Source: Aliiruegeria haliotis (GTDB lineage: Bacteria; Pseudomonadota; Alphaproteobacteria; Rhodobacterales; Rhodobacteraceae). Taken from it: a stretch of 64,000 nt of DNA. This document shows positions 23,664 to 32,359 of this stretch, piece by piece (position 1 is the first letter of the stretch; the number at the start of each line of letters is the position of its first letter). The translations under genes and the position numbers were made by a program. The notes under the pieces were generated by a model. It saw only the letters and a program-made list of their open reading frames with translations. It made no database searches and was not told where the DNA came from. The stretch is taken from contig NZ_PVTD01000011.1 in the NCBI RefSeq assembly GCF_003003255.1, positions 1 to 64,000 of the forward strand, read 5' to 3'.

Positions 23664-23849
23664 ATGAAGCACCGACGGGCGCATCATAGACGCCACTTCG
23701 GTTTTTGACCGTCGGCACCCCGTGTTGCACGACGGCGGAACTAAGGATCTGAGATCAGTTTTTCGTTCTTGATACCAGCGTGACCCCCTCAAAAAATCCA
23801 GCACGGGTGACACGAAAAGAACCGGCGGAACACTAGCCAGGCCCCGCAG

Positions 23850-24842
23850 TCAGCCAGAGCTGCGGATGATGAGTTCGGCCGGAAGAGACACGGTCTTGTG
23901 ATCCTCCGTCTGGCCCCGGGACAGCAGTTCGGCGGTGCATCGTGCGAGGTCGTCAACCGGAAGCGACACCGTGGAGATGCCGCCCTGTATCCACTCGTAG
24001 AAAGAGGGATCGCCATATCCGATGAATGCCAGCCCTTCGGGAAAGTTCACGCCGTGGCGCAGGCACGTCTCCAGCGCGCCATTCGAGATCTCGAAGCCAC
24101 CGCAAACCAGAGCCGTCGCGGCCTCAGGGCCATGCAATATCCGACCGGCGCTGCGCCGACCCATCTCGAAGGATGGCGGTGACGTCTGAACAAGTTCGGG
24201 CAACGGTTCCATCCCGTTGCGCCGCATGGCGTTGCGGAATGCCGAAAGGCGTTCGCGACCGGATGACAGGGCCGTATGCGCCCCGATATAGGCAATGCGA
24301 TCATGCCCGTTGGCAGCGAGACGATCCACGGCGGCGCCGATTGCGGTGACATCTTCGAGCAGAAGGCAGGCGGCCTCTGGAAGCCCGGTCCGCTGTCGGA
24401 TCAACTGGACCACCTGCATGTCCTCCAGATACCTGTTCGTCACCACGTCCGGTTCGCCGGGGGCCGGGACAAGCACAACGCTGTCGGCCTGAACCTCGCG
24501 GAGGCGAAGCAGGGCATGCGCCTCACGTTTCTGATCGTCGTTGGTCAGGTGAGTGATGACCTGGATTCCATGCGGCTCGCAGGCCAGCGCAAGGGCGTTC
24601 GCGAACCGGGCATAGAATTCGTTGACGATGTTCGGCAGCAGCAACCCGATAATCCCGGTCGCGTCTCCGCGCATGGCCGTCGCGGCCGCGCTCTTGACGT
24701 AGCCAAGCTCCCTTGCCCTTTCGAGAATGGCCTTGCGTGTTTCCGCCCGCACACTCGGGTGGTTGGTCAGCGCCCGGGAAACGGTCATGTGTGAAATGCC
24801 GAGGTCCTGCGCGATAGACTTGATCGTGACCCTCTGTGCCAA
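23850..24842 (-). CDS. LacI-family transcriptional regulator
   Basis: A 330-residue repressor. It starts at a TTG (24842) with GGGAGGGG a few bases upstream, giving MAQRVTIKSIAQDLGISHMT. The LacI helix-turn-helix and hinge (residues 5-60) are followed by a sugar-binding-type effector domain. It is divergent from the kinase-enolase-FAH-SDR operon; a perfect palindrome TGTTCACGTGAACA in the shared 115-base gap is its probable operator, giving control of both the operon and itself. The effector is probably a pathway sugar or acid. Confidence 0.9.
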   Translation of the reverse strand: MAQRVTIKSIAQDLGISHMTVSRALTNHPSVRAETRKAILERARELGYVKSAAATAMRGDATGIIGLLLPNIVNEFYARFANALALACEPHGIQVITHLTNDDQKREAHALLRLREVQADSVVLVPAPGEPDVVTNRYLEDMQVVQLIRQRTGLPEAACLLLEDVTAIGAAVDRLAANGHDRIAYIGAHTALSSGRERLSAFRNAMRRNGMEPLPELVQTSPPSFEMGRRSAGRILHGPEAATALVCGGFEISNGALETCLRHGVNFPEGLAFIGYGDPSFYEWIQGGISTVSLPVDDLARCTAELLSRGQTEDHKTVSLPAELIIRSSG

Positions 24843-24894
24843 TGCGGCCCCTCCCGTCGGTTCCAGTCTCCTGACATTCTCTCGAAGCGCTGTC

Positions 24895-24924
24895 TTGACA
24901 GTATAAGCACCTAAACCATATCTG
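24895..24924 (+). promoter_or_regulatory. Candidate promoter of the kinase-enolase operon
   Basis: A perfect -35 box TTGACA (24895-24900) is followed, 17 to 18 bases on, by ATATCT/TATCTG as a weak -10. The LacI-type palindrome starts at the -10, so bound repressor would block RNA polymerase. Confidence 0.55.
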
Positions 24925-24936
24925 TTCACGTGAACA
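24923..24936. promoter_or_regulatory. Palindromic operator for the adjacent LacI regulator
   Basis: TGTTCACGTGAACA is a perfect 14-bp palindrome with a central CG step, the form bound by LacI-family repressors. It lies 21 bases upstream of the kinase start codon and between the divergent regulator and operon. Confidence 0.75.
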
Positions 24937-24957
24937 AAGAAAAGATGACGCGGGGCA

Positions 24958-25965
24958 ATGTCGCAAGACCTGGCAGAACGATGCGCTGAACTTGTCGCGG
25001 AACTGGGGTTGGCAAACCCCGGAACGGATGTCCGGATTCGCCCCCTCACAGGCGGGGTGGCGTCCGACATTGCCGTCGTAGAAACCGAGCAGCGCGACGT
25101 GGTTGTGAAGTTTGCGCTGGCGAAGCTCAAGGTCGCCGAGGATTGGTTCGCACCGGTGCATCGCAACAGGGCAGAATACGCCTGGTTGAAGTTCGCGCAC
25201 GACACTTGCCCGGCGAATGCGCCGAAGATCTTTGGCCGCTCCGAGGCTCTGCAGGGTTTCGCCATGGAGCTCCTGAAGGGCGAACACGTCTATCTGTGGA
25301 AGGATCGCCTGCTGTCTGGAGCCGCGCCGGATGGGGAGGCTGCAAAGGTTGGCGGCTTGCTCGGCCGTCTCCACGCAGTGTCCTCCCGCACGGATTTCGA
25401 CCGATCCGCATTTCGCAACCGCGATGATTTTCATGCCTTGCGACTGGAGCCCTACCTGTCCTTCACGGCGGGTCGGCATCCGGATCTTGCAATGCGCATC
25501 AACGGGCTGGCCGAGGCGCTTCATGGCTCCGATCAGGTTCTGGTGCATGGCGATGTCAGCCCCAAGAACATCCTCGTCCGCGATGGCACGCCGATCCTTC
25601 TGGATGCCGAATGCGCCACGATGGGCGATGCGAGCTTCGATCTTGCGTTCTGCCTCAACCACCTCGTGTTGAAGGCGCTTCACATGCCTACCAACCGCGA
25701 TGCCCTGTGCGCGGAGGCCCAGTCGCTCTGGAATGCCTATGCTCCGCATGTCTGCTGGGAGGCGGCTGCCGATCTGGAGGCGCGCACGGTCGCGCTCCTG
25801 CCGGCGCTGATGCTCGCGCGTGTAGACGGAAAATCGCCGGTCGAATACCTGGACGAGACCGGGCGGCGCAGGGTGCGGACCCTCTCGCGACCGCTGATTG
25901 CGGAGCCCGCGGCGACGATTTCGGACTTCATCGATATCCTCAAGAAACAAGCGAGACACCAATGA
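24958..25965 (+). CDS. APH-fold kinase (aminoglycoside phosphotransferase family)
   Basis: A 335-residue cytoplasmic kinase. Brenner's motif VLVHGDVSPKN places the catalytic D199 and N204, and LLDAEC places the metal-binding D216; K51 in VVVKFAL is the ATP-binding lysine. APH-fold enzymes phosphorylate small hydroxylated compounds (aminoglycosides, choline, methylthioribose, homoserine). As the first gene of a catabolic operon under LacI control it more likely phosphorylates a sugar or sugar acid than a drug. Its stop overlaps the start of the enolase-paralogue gene (ATGA), linking phosphorylation to the next step. The substrate is not known. Confidence 0.85.
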   Translation: MSQDLAERCAELVAELGLANPGTDVRIRPLTGGVASDIAVVETEQRDVVVKFALAKLKVAEDWFAPVHRNRAEYAWLKFAHDTCPANAPKIFGRSEALQGFAMELLKGEHVYLWKDRLLSGAAPDGEAAKVGGLLGRLHAVSSRTDFDRSAFRNRDDFHALRLEPYLSFTAGRHPDLAMRINGLAEALHGSDQVLVHGDVSPKNILVRDGTPILLDAECATMGDASFDLAFCLNHLVLKALHMPTNRDALCAEAQSLWNAYAPHVCWEAAADLEARTVALLPALMLARVDGKSPVEYLDETGRRRVRTLSRPLIAEPAATISDFIDILKKQARHQ

Positions 25966-27272
25966 GCAGCGAAATCGCCTCCGTCGAGGCGCTTCGGGTC
26001 TGGGACAGCCGCGGCAACCCAACCGTCGAAGTGGCCATCACCACCGCAAGTGGGGCGCAGGGGCGAGCCATTGCCCCGGCGGGCGCGTCACGTGGCAGCC
26101 GGGAGGCACTGGACCTGCGCGACGGCGGCTCGAAGCTCGGCGGCATGGATGTTCGCAAAGCCGTGGCCAATGTGAACGAGGTCATTGCACCCAAACTGAT
26201 CGGCATGGATGTGAACGACCAGCGCGGCATCGACGACACCATGATCGCGCTGGATGGGACGCCGCTGAAGTCGACCCTTGGCGGCAACGCCGTTGTGGCG
26301 AGTTCCCTGGCGGTGATGCATACGGCGGCAGCGGCCGAGGGCGTTCCCCTTTGGGCGCACCTGGCGAAGAAGTACGAGCGGCAGCCGTCGATACCGCTGC
26401 CCGAGATCCAGATCTTTGGTGGTGGGGCTCATGCCTCGCAGCGGATCGACATCCAGGACTTCATGGTCATGGTGCCGGGCGCCTCGGATTTCGAAGAGGT
26501 CATGGAGGTCACCAGCGAGATCTTCCGCGCTGCGGGGTCGCTAATGACCCAACGGGGTGGTGCCGTTGGCGTGGCGGACGAAGGTGGCTGGTGGCCGTCG
26601 TTTCAGACCAATGAAGAAGGGCTGGAACTGCTGGTGGAGGCCATCGAACTGGCCGGCGAGACGCCCGGCGACCGGGTGGTCATTTCGCTCGACATCGCGG
26701 CCTCAGAATTCGCATCGAACGGCAAGTACCGCCTCGGCCTCGAAGATCGCGACCTGAGCTCCGACCAGATGATCGCCCTGCTGGGCAAATGGATCGACAC
26801 CTATCCCATCGCCTCCATCGAGGACCCGTTGGACGAGGACGACCGCGAAGGGACCATTGCCTTCACACAGGAATTCGGCGACCGGATCCAGATCATCGGC
26901 GACGACTACATCACCACCAGCGAGACGATGTTGCGCAAGGCCGCCGGTGAGGGGGCCTGCAACGCGGTGCTGGTCAAGGTAAACCAGGCCGGCACCGTGT
27001 CCGAGATGCTCGACACCTTCATGGCGGCCGAGGACTTGGGCTATCGCAACGTGATCTCCGCACGCTCCGGCGAAACGGAGGACGTGTCGATCACGCATAT
27101 GTCCGCCGGGCTCGGCGGGGGGCAATTGAAGGTCGGGTCCTTCACCCGCTCCGAACGGATGGTAAAATGGAATGAATGCCTCCGCTTGCAAAACGCGCCC
27201 GGCATGGGCGGTTTCGCGGCCGGGGAGAGCCTCGCCAACACCTGGTGGGGCAAGAAAGGACAGCAAAGATGA
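25962..27272 (+). CDS. Enolase paralogue with altered active site
   Basis: A full-length (436-residue) member of the enolase family proper, not of the mandelate-racemase branch. By alignment to yeast enolase from memory it keeps S43, H157, E207 (DEGGW), the metal ligands D244, E287 and D314, the base K339, the phosphate-binding R368 and S369, and K390. The E168 position is D166 (DIQDF), and the histidine of the SHRSGETED motif (yeast H373) is A367 (SARSGETED). Both lie round the C3 hydroxyl of 2-phosphoglycerate, so a bulkier substrate is plausible. It sits in a catabolic operon, coupled by ATGA to the kinase upstream and the FAH gene downstream, rather than with pyrG or pdh genes. It is unlikely to be the housekeeping enolase. 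Confidence 0.85.
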   Translation: MSSEIASVEALRVWDSRGNPTVEVAITTASGAQGRAIAPAGASRGSREALDLRDGGSKLGGMDVRKAVANVNEVIAPKLIGMDVNDQRGIDDTMIALDGTPLKSTLGGNAVVASSLAVMHTAAAAEGVPLWAHLAKKYERQPSIPLPEIQIFGGGAHASQRIDIQDFMVMVPGASDFEEVMEVTSEIFRAAGSLMTQRGGAVGVADEGGWWPSFQTNEEGLELLVEAIELAGETPGDRVVISLDIAASEFASNGKYRLGLEDRDLSSDQMIALLGKWIDTYPIASIEDPLDEDDREGTIAFTQEFGDRIQIIGDDYITTSETMLRKAAGEGACNAVLVKVNQAGTVSEMLDTFMAAEDLGYRNVISARSGETEDVSITHMSAGLGGGQLKVGSFTRSERMVKWNECLRLQNAPGMGGFAAGESLANTWWGKKGQQR

Positions 27273-28132
27273 AACTGATGCGTTTCGGCGACCGCTACGG
27301 CGCCAAGACACCCTGCATTCTGGATGCCGACGGCACGCCGCGCGACGTCTCCTCCATCGTCGGCGACTTCGGGCCGCGGACCATGTCACCCGAACTGCTG
27401 GCGAAACTGAAGGCCGCCGATCTGTCGGCGCTTCCGACCGTCGACACAGCCGGCAAGCGCATCGCGCCCCCGGTGGCGCAGCCCTTCAATATCTGGTGCG
27501 TCGGGCTGAACTACTCGGATCACGCGGAAGAAGCCGGGATGGCGATCCCGGATGAGCCGATCCTCTTCAACAAGTCCTCGGCGACGTATTGCGGACCCAA
27601 TGACAACCTCCTGTACTCGCCGAAGATGACCAAGCTCGACTGGGAGGTCGAACTGGGCATCATCATCGGCAAGCCGACACTCGGTATCGCGAAGGAACAG
27701 GCGATGGATCACGTCGCCGGTTTCGTGCTGGTCAACGACGTGTCCGAACGCGCCTGGCAGTTGGAGCGTGGCGGGCAGTGGGTCAAGGGCAAGTCCTTCC
27801 CGAACTTCTGCCCCACCGGACCATGGCTCGTATCGCCGGACGAGTTCGAAGACGTGCAGAACCTCAACCTCTGGCTCGACGTCAACGGCCAGCGGATGCA
27901 ATCCGGATCGACGGCAAAGATGATCTTCGACGTGGAGACCATCGTCTCCTACATGAGCGAGTTCTGCCAGCTTGAGCCGGGTGACCTGATCTGCACTGGC
28001 ACGCCCCCGGGTGTGGGCGCTGGAATGACCCCGCAAACCTGGCTTCAGGTCGGTGACACATGCGAGCTCGGAGCCGACGGGCTTGGCACCCAGCGGCAGG
28101 ACGTCGTTGCCCTCGCGGACCGAACGCAGTGA
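27269..28132 (+). CDS. FAH-family hydrolase, 2,4-diketo-3-deoxy acid hydrolase-like
   Basis: A 287-residue fumarylacetoacetate-hydrolase-fold enzyme. Residues from about 75 carry the catalytic core: NIWCVGLNYSDHAEEAG, the metal-binding KLDWEVELGIIIGK (E-x-E), VLVNDVSERAWQ with the third acidic ligand, and CTGTPPGVGAGM near the C-terminus. It resembles enzymes that cleave 2,4-diketo-3-deoxy-L-fuconate or -rhamnonate to pyruvate and a hydroxy acid, and ureidoglycolate-lyase-type annotations. It overlaps the enolase-paralogue stop by four bases and precedes the SDR gene, which would supply a diketo substrate. Confidence 0.85.
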   Translation: MKLMRFGDRYGAKTPCILDADGTPRDVSSIVGDFGPRTMSPELLAKLKAADLSALPTVDTAGKRIAPPVAQPFNIWCVGLNYSDHAEEAGMAIPDEPILFNKSSATYCGPNDNLLYSPKMTKLDWEVELGIIIGKPTLGIAKEQAMDHVAGFVLVNDVSERAWQLERGGQWVKGKSFPNFCPTGPWLVSPDEFEDVQNLNLWLDVNGQRMQSGSTAKMIFDVETIVSYMSEFCQLEPGDLICTGTPPGVGAGMTPQTWLQVGDTCELGADGLGTQRQDVVALADRTQ

Positions 28133-28519
28133 ATTCGGACCGCCTCACTTGCACGGGCAACGTCACTCCCGGCCGATGCAAGAGCATCGGCCCGGCAGGT
28201 GTCGAGCGGCCGTTGCAGGAAGGCGACCCGCGGGCCTCCACCCGCTCCGCATCGAAGACCGCCGTGCTCGGTATGATCCGGTCGCGCGGCAGGGAACATG
28301 TGAGGAATGCAATCGTAGCGGATGCGCTCGCGCCGGCGGCGCGCGCGTTTGTCCGAACAGGACACGCTGGAAGCTTCAACCTAAGACGCTCCGGGACCCC
28401 GCGTGCCCGGTTCATTTTGGTCGAGGAGGTCGTCGGGTTGTGTTCCGAGGAGAACTCCCGTGCCACGGGAGCCGTATTCGACTTTTCCAGCCGCCGCGCC
28501 ACACACTGAGGAGACCACA
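28133..28519. other. 387-bp gap inside the catabolic operon
   Basis: No start codon with a ribosome-binding site opens a convincing gene here, although the high G+C leaves open frames on both strands. In an operon whose other junctions overlap by four bases, a gap of this size suggests a deleted or decayed gene, or a separate promoter for the SDR gene. Confidence 0.45.
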
Positions 28520-29272
28520 ATGGCAGAGCCTTCAAGCACGAGATTGGCAGGCAAGGTGGCGGTCGTAACCGCCGCGGGCCAAGGGATAGGCCGCGCCGTT
28601 GCGGAACGCCTGCTGGCCGAAGGCGCAGAGGTCCATGCCTCGGATCTGAATCCCGAGACCATCGCGACGTTGGATGGGTGTGCCACCGAGGTTCTGGACG
28701 CAACCGATGCCCGCGCCGTCGATGCCTATTTCGGGCGCTTCGCACGGATTGATGTGCTGGTGCACGCAGTGGGCTATGTTCACCAGGGCACGATCGAGGA
28801 GTGTAGCCCGGACGACTGGCGACGCAGTATGTCGATCACGCTGGACAGCGCCTACCATGTGCTGGGCGCCGCTGTACCCAAGATGAAAGCGCACGGCGGA
28901 AGTATCGTCACGATCGCGTCGGTCGCGTCCTCGCTCAAGGGGTTCCCGAAACGTGCCGCCTATTGCGCTGCCAAGGGCGGCGTGATCGGGCTGACCAAGG
29001 CGATGGCGGCGGACTACGTCCCGCAGGGCATTCGCTGCAACGCCGTCTGCCCCGGCGTGGTGGATTCTCCGTCACTTCAGGAACGGATCGGGGAGTTGGC
29101 GGAGCAGATGGGCAGCCGCGACGAGGCGCTGAGGTTCTTCATCGATCGACAGCCTTCTGGCCGCTTCGCCGCTCCGGAGGAGATCGCGGGCCTTTGCGCC
29201 TATCTTGCAAGCGACGACAGCGCATTTGTCACGGGACAGACACTCAACATCGATGGTGGAATCACCATCTGA
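28520..29272 (+). CDS. SDR dehydrogenase, 2-keto-3-deoxy-L-fuconate dehydrogenase-like
   Basis: A 250-residue classical short-chain dehydrogenase. The nucleotide-binding TAAGQGIG (17-24), the HAVG segment near 82-85, the catalytic serine in TIASVAS (about 134), and Y148-x3-K152 in AAYCAAKGG are all present. The D41 in ASDLN suggests NAD(H) preference. A GAGGAG ribosome-binding site precedes the ATG at 28520. Relatives oxidise the C4 hydroxyl of 2-keto-3-deoxy sugar acids to 2,4-diketo acids, which suits the FAH hydrolase upstream. It is the last gene of the island on this strand. Confidence 0.85.
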   Translation: MAEPSSTRLAGKVAVVTAAGQGIGRAVAERLLAEGAEVHASDLNPETIATLDGCATEVLDATDARAVDAYFGRFARIDVLVHAVGYVHQGTIEECSPDDWRRSMSITLDSAYHVLGAAVPKMKAHGGSIVTIASVASSLKGFPKRAAYCAAKGGVIGLTKAMAADYVPQGIRCNAVCPGVVDSPSLQERIGELAEQMGSRDEALRFFIDRQPSGRFAAPEEIAGLCAYLASDDSAFVTGQTLNIDGGITI

Positions 29273-29783
29273 CCAACGGCGCGGAGCAAAGGCCGGGCCA
29301 GTGGGAGCGGTTGACGCGTAGATAGGGACGGGTCAGTCGATCGGCCCGACAACACGAAGAAACCCAACCGCAGGTCGTTGCCGCGATCCGTCGTTTTCTC
29401 GCAGTTGCCACGCAGATTTTTCGACCAGATTCCGAGTACTTGGATCGAGGACGTACAAGGGGCGAATTGCCCCTGCCCTCACAAGGTTAGGCGATTCCGG
29501 CGCTACCGAACGGAGCCGCCCGTGCATTGGGAATGCGGTAGGGGCAGGTGTCAGAGCCAAGTGCGAGACTGAAACCATGTCCGAGCGTATTTCAGGAGAC
29601 GACCCTGCTTGCCGTTCTTCCGTGCCGGCTGACGCTTCATTGCCGCTTGCTGCCATGTTTGCTGATTATCGCCCCGCCGTCTGCCTCTACGCTTCGGGCG
29701 CTCGGAGTGGCGTGAGAGCGACAGGAAGTTGCTCGCCAACGCGTACAATCCTGGGCAACATCTTTTACAATAAATGGTTGAAT
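29273..29783. other. Intergenic stretch before tRNA-Pro
   Basis: About 510 bases. The only notable frame is a 107-codon minus-strand one (29333-29656) whose middle (VRAGAIRPLYVLDPSTRN) looks faintly protein-like, but it has no clear start signal and I do not call it. The stretch separates the catabolic island from the core region that starts at the tRNA. Confidence 0.4.
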
Positions 29784-29860
29784 TGGTCGGAGTGAGAGGA
29801 TTCGAACCTCCGACCCCTGCCTCCCGAAGACAGTGCTCTACCAGGCTGAGCTACACTCCG
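29784..29860 (-). tRNA. tRNA-Pro, anticodon CGG
   Basis: A 77-base canonical cloverleaf on the minus strand: acceptor CGGAGTG/CACTCCG, discriminator A, encoded CCA, D arm AGCTCAGCCTGGTAGAGC, anticodon arm CTGTC-TTCGGGA-GGCAG placing CGG at 34-36, and T arm with loop TTCGAAT. It reads CCG codons for proline. No direct repeat of its 3' end was found nearby that would mark an integrated element. Confidence 0.97.
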
Positions 29861-29912
29861 ACCGTGACGCAGGCGATTACAGAACCCGGCCGGGAAAGAC
29901 AAGGGCCAGCGG

Positions 29913-30893
29913 TCACCCTTTCGTCGGATTGTCCAGTTTTTTTGCGGGCTCGCCATTTCGACGGAGAAAGCTGCCGGCGCGCAGGAATGTGCCGGTCTCG
30001 TGGCGGGTGCGCGTTCGCAGGACCGGGCGATTGGACACGCTGCTGGTCCGGCTCTCCCGCATCAGGATGTATATGCCGCTGCTGATGATCACGCCGGCGC
30101 CTACAATGGTCGGCAGATCCGGTCGTTCACCGAAAAAGATCATCCCGTAGAAGGTCGCCCAAAGGATTTGAGAATACTGCATCGGTGCGACGATCACTGC
30201 TTCTCCGGTCTTGTACGCGGCGATAACGCCAAGCGTGGCGCAAAATGCCAGCACTGCAACTGCGGCCTGCGCGGCAAAGTCGATCCCGGAGGGCGGGATG
30301 TACACGAAAGGCAGGATTGCGCCCATCACGATCACATTCGCGACCATGGGGTAGAGGAGGAAAACCACGCTGCGTTCCGCATGGCCGACCTTGCGCACGA
30401 TCACCGAGGCCAGCGCGCCACTGAAGGCCGCGATCAGGGCTGCCGCATGTCCGAGCGTCAGTTCCGCAGCACCCGGACGCAGCACAATCAACACACCGAT
30501 CAAGCCCGCGAGGACTGCGATTGCCCGGTGGATGCCGACTTTCTCGCCCAAAAGCGGGATGGACAGCAGCGTGATCACCAACGGCATCGCGAAAATGATG
30601 GCGTAGAACTGCGCCAGCGGCAGCGTGGTGACGGCATAGAAACCGCAGGCACCTGTCACCATGACGGCGAAGGTGCGCGTTGCGGTCCAGCCCGGATGGC
30701 GCGGCCGAAGGTTTGCGTCCGTGTTGTCGTGCATCAGCATCAGCGTTGCGAGCGGAAAGCCCAGCAAGACGCTGAAGAAGACGATCTGAAACGTCGAATA
30801 GGTACCGCCGAGGTATTTGACCACGACGTCATGTGTTGAGAACAGGCCGAAGGCCAACAGCCCGAAGAAGGCGGCTTTGGTGTTTGCGTGCAT
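29913..30893 (-). CDS. EamA/DMT-family inner-membrane transporter
   Basis: A 326-residue protein with about ten hydrophobic segments in two EamA repeats (residues about 5-140 and 150-285), the drug/metabolite transporter fold used by exporters of metabolites such as RhtA- and RarD-type proteins. I choose the ATG at 30893 (MHANTKAAFFGLLAFG); a TTG eight codons earlier is weaker. The C-terminal 40 residues are basic and cytoplasmic. The substrate cannot be told from sequence. Confidence 0.85.
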   Translation of the reverse strand: MHANTKAAFFGLLAFGLFSTHDVVVKYLGGTYSTFQIVFFSVLLGFPLATLMLMHDNTDANLRPRHPGWTATRTFAVMVTGACGFYAVTTLPLAQFYAIIFAMPLVITLLSIPLLGEKVGIHRAIAVLAGLIGVLIVLRPGAAELTLGHAAALIAAFSGALASVIVRKVGHAERSVVFLLYPMVANVIVMGAILPFVYIPPSGIDFAAQAAVAVLAFCATLGVIAAYKTGEAVIVAPMQYSQILWATFYGMIFFGERPDLPTIVGAGVIISSGIYILMRESRTSSVSNRPVLRTRTRHETGTFLRAGSFLRRNGEPAKKLDNPTKG

Positions 30894-31084
30894 GGGAACG
30901 GTCCCGACTCTCGTCAACCGGGGAATAACCTACCGTTACTGCCGTTCAAGCGCCGTGAAAAGAGGGCGTGGCGGGAAATCGCCGGTGGCCCTCGGACACC
31001 ATTCGCAATGCTGTGCCGGTTTGCCAGCGCAAGGCCTGCGCAATGGGTGTGCGGCCCCCGCGATCCACGGGGGCCGCATGGGAA

Positions 31085-32191
31085 CTACAGAGAGGCGTCG
31101 AGTGCCGCGATGATGGCGTCGCCCATTTCGGCGGTGGAGGCCGGGGTGTCGCCTTCGGCCTGCATCAGGTCAGCCGTGCGCACGCCCTGGGCCAGTACCT
31201 GCTCCACTGCGGCTTCCAGCCGGTCTGCTTCAGCGCCGAGGTCGAAGGAATAGCGCAGCGCCATGGCAAAGCTGAGGATACAGGCGGTCGGGTTGGCCTT
31301 GCCCTGCCCTGCGATGTCCGGAGCGGAGCCATGCACCGGCTCGTAGAGCGCCTTGGGGCGGCCATTGGCCATCGGGGCACCAAGGCTGGCGGACGGCAAC
31401 ATGCCGAGCGAACCGGTCAGCATGGCCGCCACATCGGAGAGCAGATCTCCAAAGAGGTTGTCGGTGACGATCACGTCGAACTGCTTGGGCCAGCGGCAGA
31501 GCTGCATTCCGCCCGCGTCGGCATACATGTGCGACAGCTCGACGTCTGGGTATTCCTCGTCGTGCACCTTCTGGACGACCTCCCGCCACAGGATCCCCGA
31601 CTCCATCACGTTGGCCTTCTCCATGGAGCAGACCCTGTTGTCCCGGCGCTTGGCCAGTTCGAAGGCGGAGCGTGCGACGCGTGCAATCTCGCTCTCGGTG
31701 TAGCGCTGGGTGTTGATGCCCACGCGCTCGTTGCCTTCCGTCATGATGCCCCGGGGTTCACCGAAATAGACGCCGGAGGTCAGCTCGCGGACGATCATGA
31801 TGTCGAGACCGGACACCACGTCGCGCTTGAGAGAGGAGAAATCCGCCAGCGCGTCGAAACATTGCGCGGGGCGCAGGTTGGAGAAAAGGTCCATCTCCTT
31901 GCGCAGGCGCAGCAGGCCGCGTTCCGGTTTCACCGAGAAGTCGAGATCGTCATACTGCGGGCCGCCAACTGCGCCGAGCAGAACCGCATCGACTTGCTGG
32001 GCCTTCTCCATCGTCTCGTCGGACAGCGGCACGCCATGGGCGTCGTAGGCCGCGCCTCCAACGAGATCCTCGGAAACGTCAAAGGCCAGATCGCGTTTTG
32101 CGCCGAACCAGTCGATGACCTTGCGAACCTCGGCCATGACTTCGGGGCCGATGCCGTCGCCGGGAAGGATCAGGAGGGAGGGGGTGCTCAT
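31085..32191 (-). CDS. leuB: 3-isopropylmalate dehydrogenase
   Basis: Oxidative decarboxylation of 3-isopropylmalate with NAD+, the third step of leucine synthesis, in the cytoplasm. The 368-residue length is normal. Family marks are [14 protein letters not shown] at the N-terminus, [10 protein letters not shown], the [14 protein letters not shown] loop (about 136-149) that distinguishes LeuB from isocitrate dehydrogenase, the K and Y catalytic region near [13 protein letters not shown], and [14 protein letters not shown]. It lies on the same strand as leuD and leuC but is separated from them by two unrelated genes, so it is probably not in the same transcript as leuC. Confidence 0.96.
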   Translation of the reverse strand: MSTPSLLILPGDGIGPEVMAEVRKVIDWFGAKRDLAFDVSEDLVGGAAYDAHGVPLSDETMEKAQQVDAVLLGAVGGPQYDDLDFSVKPERGLLRLRKEMDLFSNLRPAQCFDALADFSSLKRDVVSGLDIMIVRELTSGVYFGEPRGIMTEGNERVGINTQRYTESEIARVARSAFELAKRRDNRVCSMEKANVMESGILWREVVQKVHDEEYPDVELSHMYADAGGMQLCRWPKQFDVIVTDNLFGDLLSDVAAMLTGSLGMLPSASLGAPMANGRPKALYEPVHGSAPDIAGQGKANPTACILSFAMALRYSFDLGAEADRLEAAVEQVLAQGVRTADLMQAEGDTPASTAEMGDAIIAALDASL

Positions 32192-32359
32192 CGTCTTGTG
32201 TCCTTGCAGGAAATGTCCCAGCGGGGTTACCCGCGCCCGCCTGAGGGGTCAAGAACCCCGGTACATCCGCAATCGCATCCGCCTCCGGTCGTTGCCGCGG
32301 TGACGCCCAACAACTGCCGGGGCAGGAGTGATCCCTTGCCGCAATGGACCGCAGGACCA

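Noticed and set aside
25962-27272. Calling this gene the housekeeping enolase (eno)
   Set aside because: Two positions equivalent to yeast E168 and H373 differ, and the gene lies within a LacI-controlled catabolic operon.
29333-29656. A 107-codon minus-strand frame next to tRNA-Pro
   Set aside because: It lacks a start signal and a recognisable domain; parts look protein-like but not enough to call.
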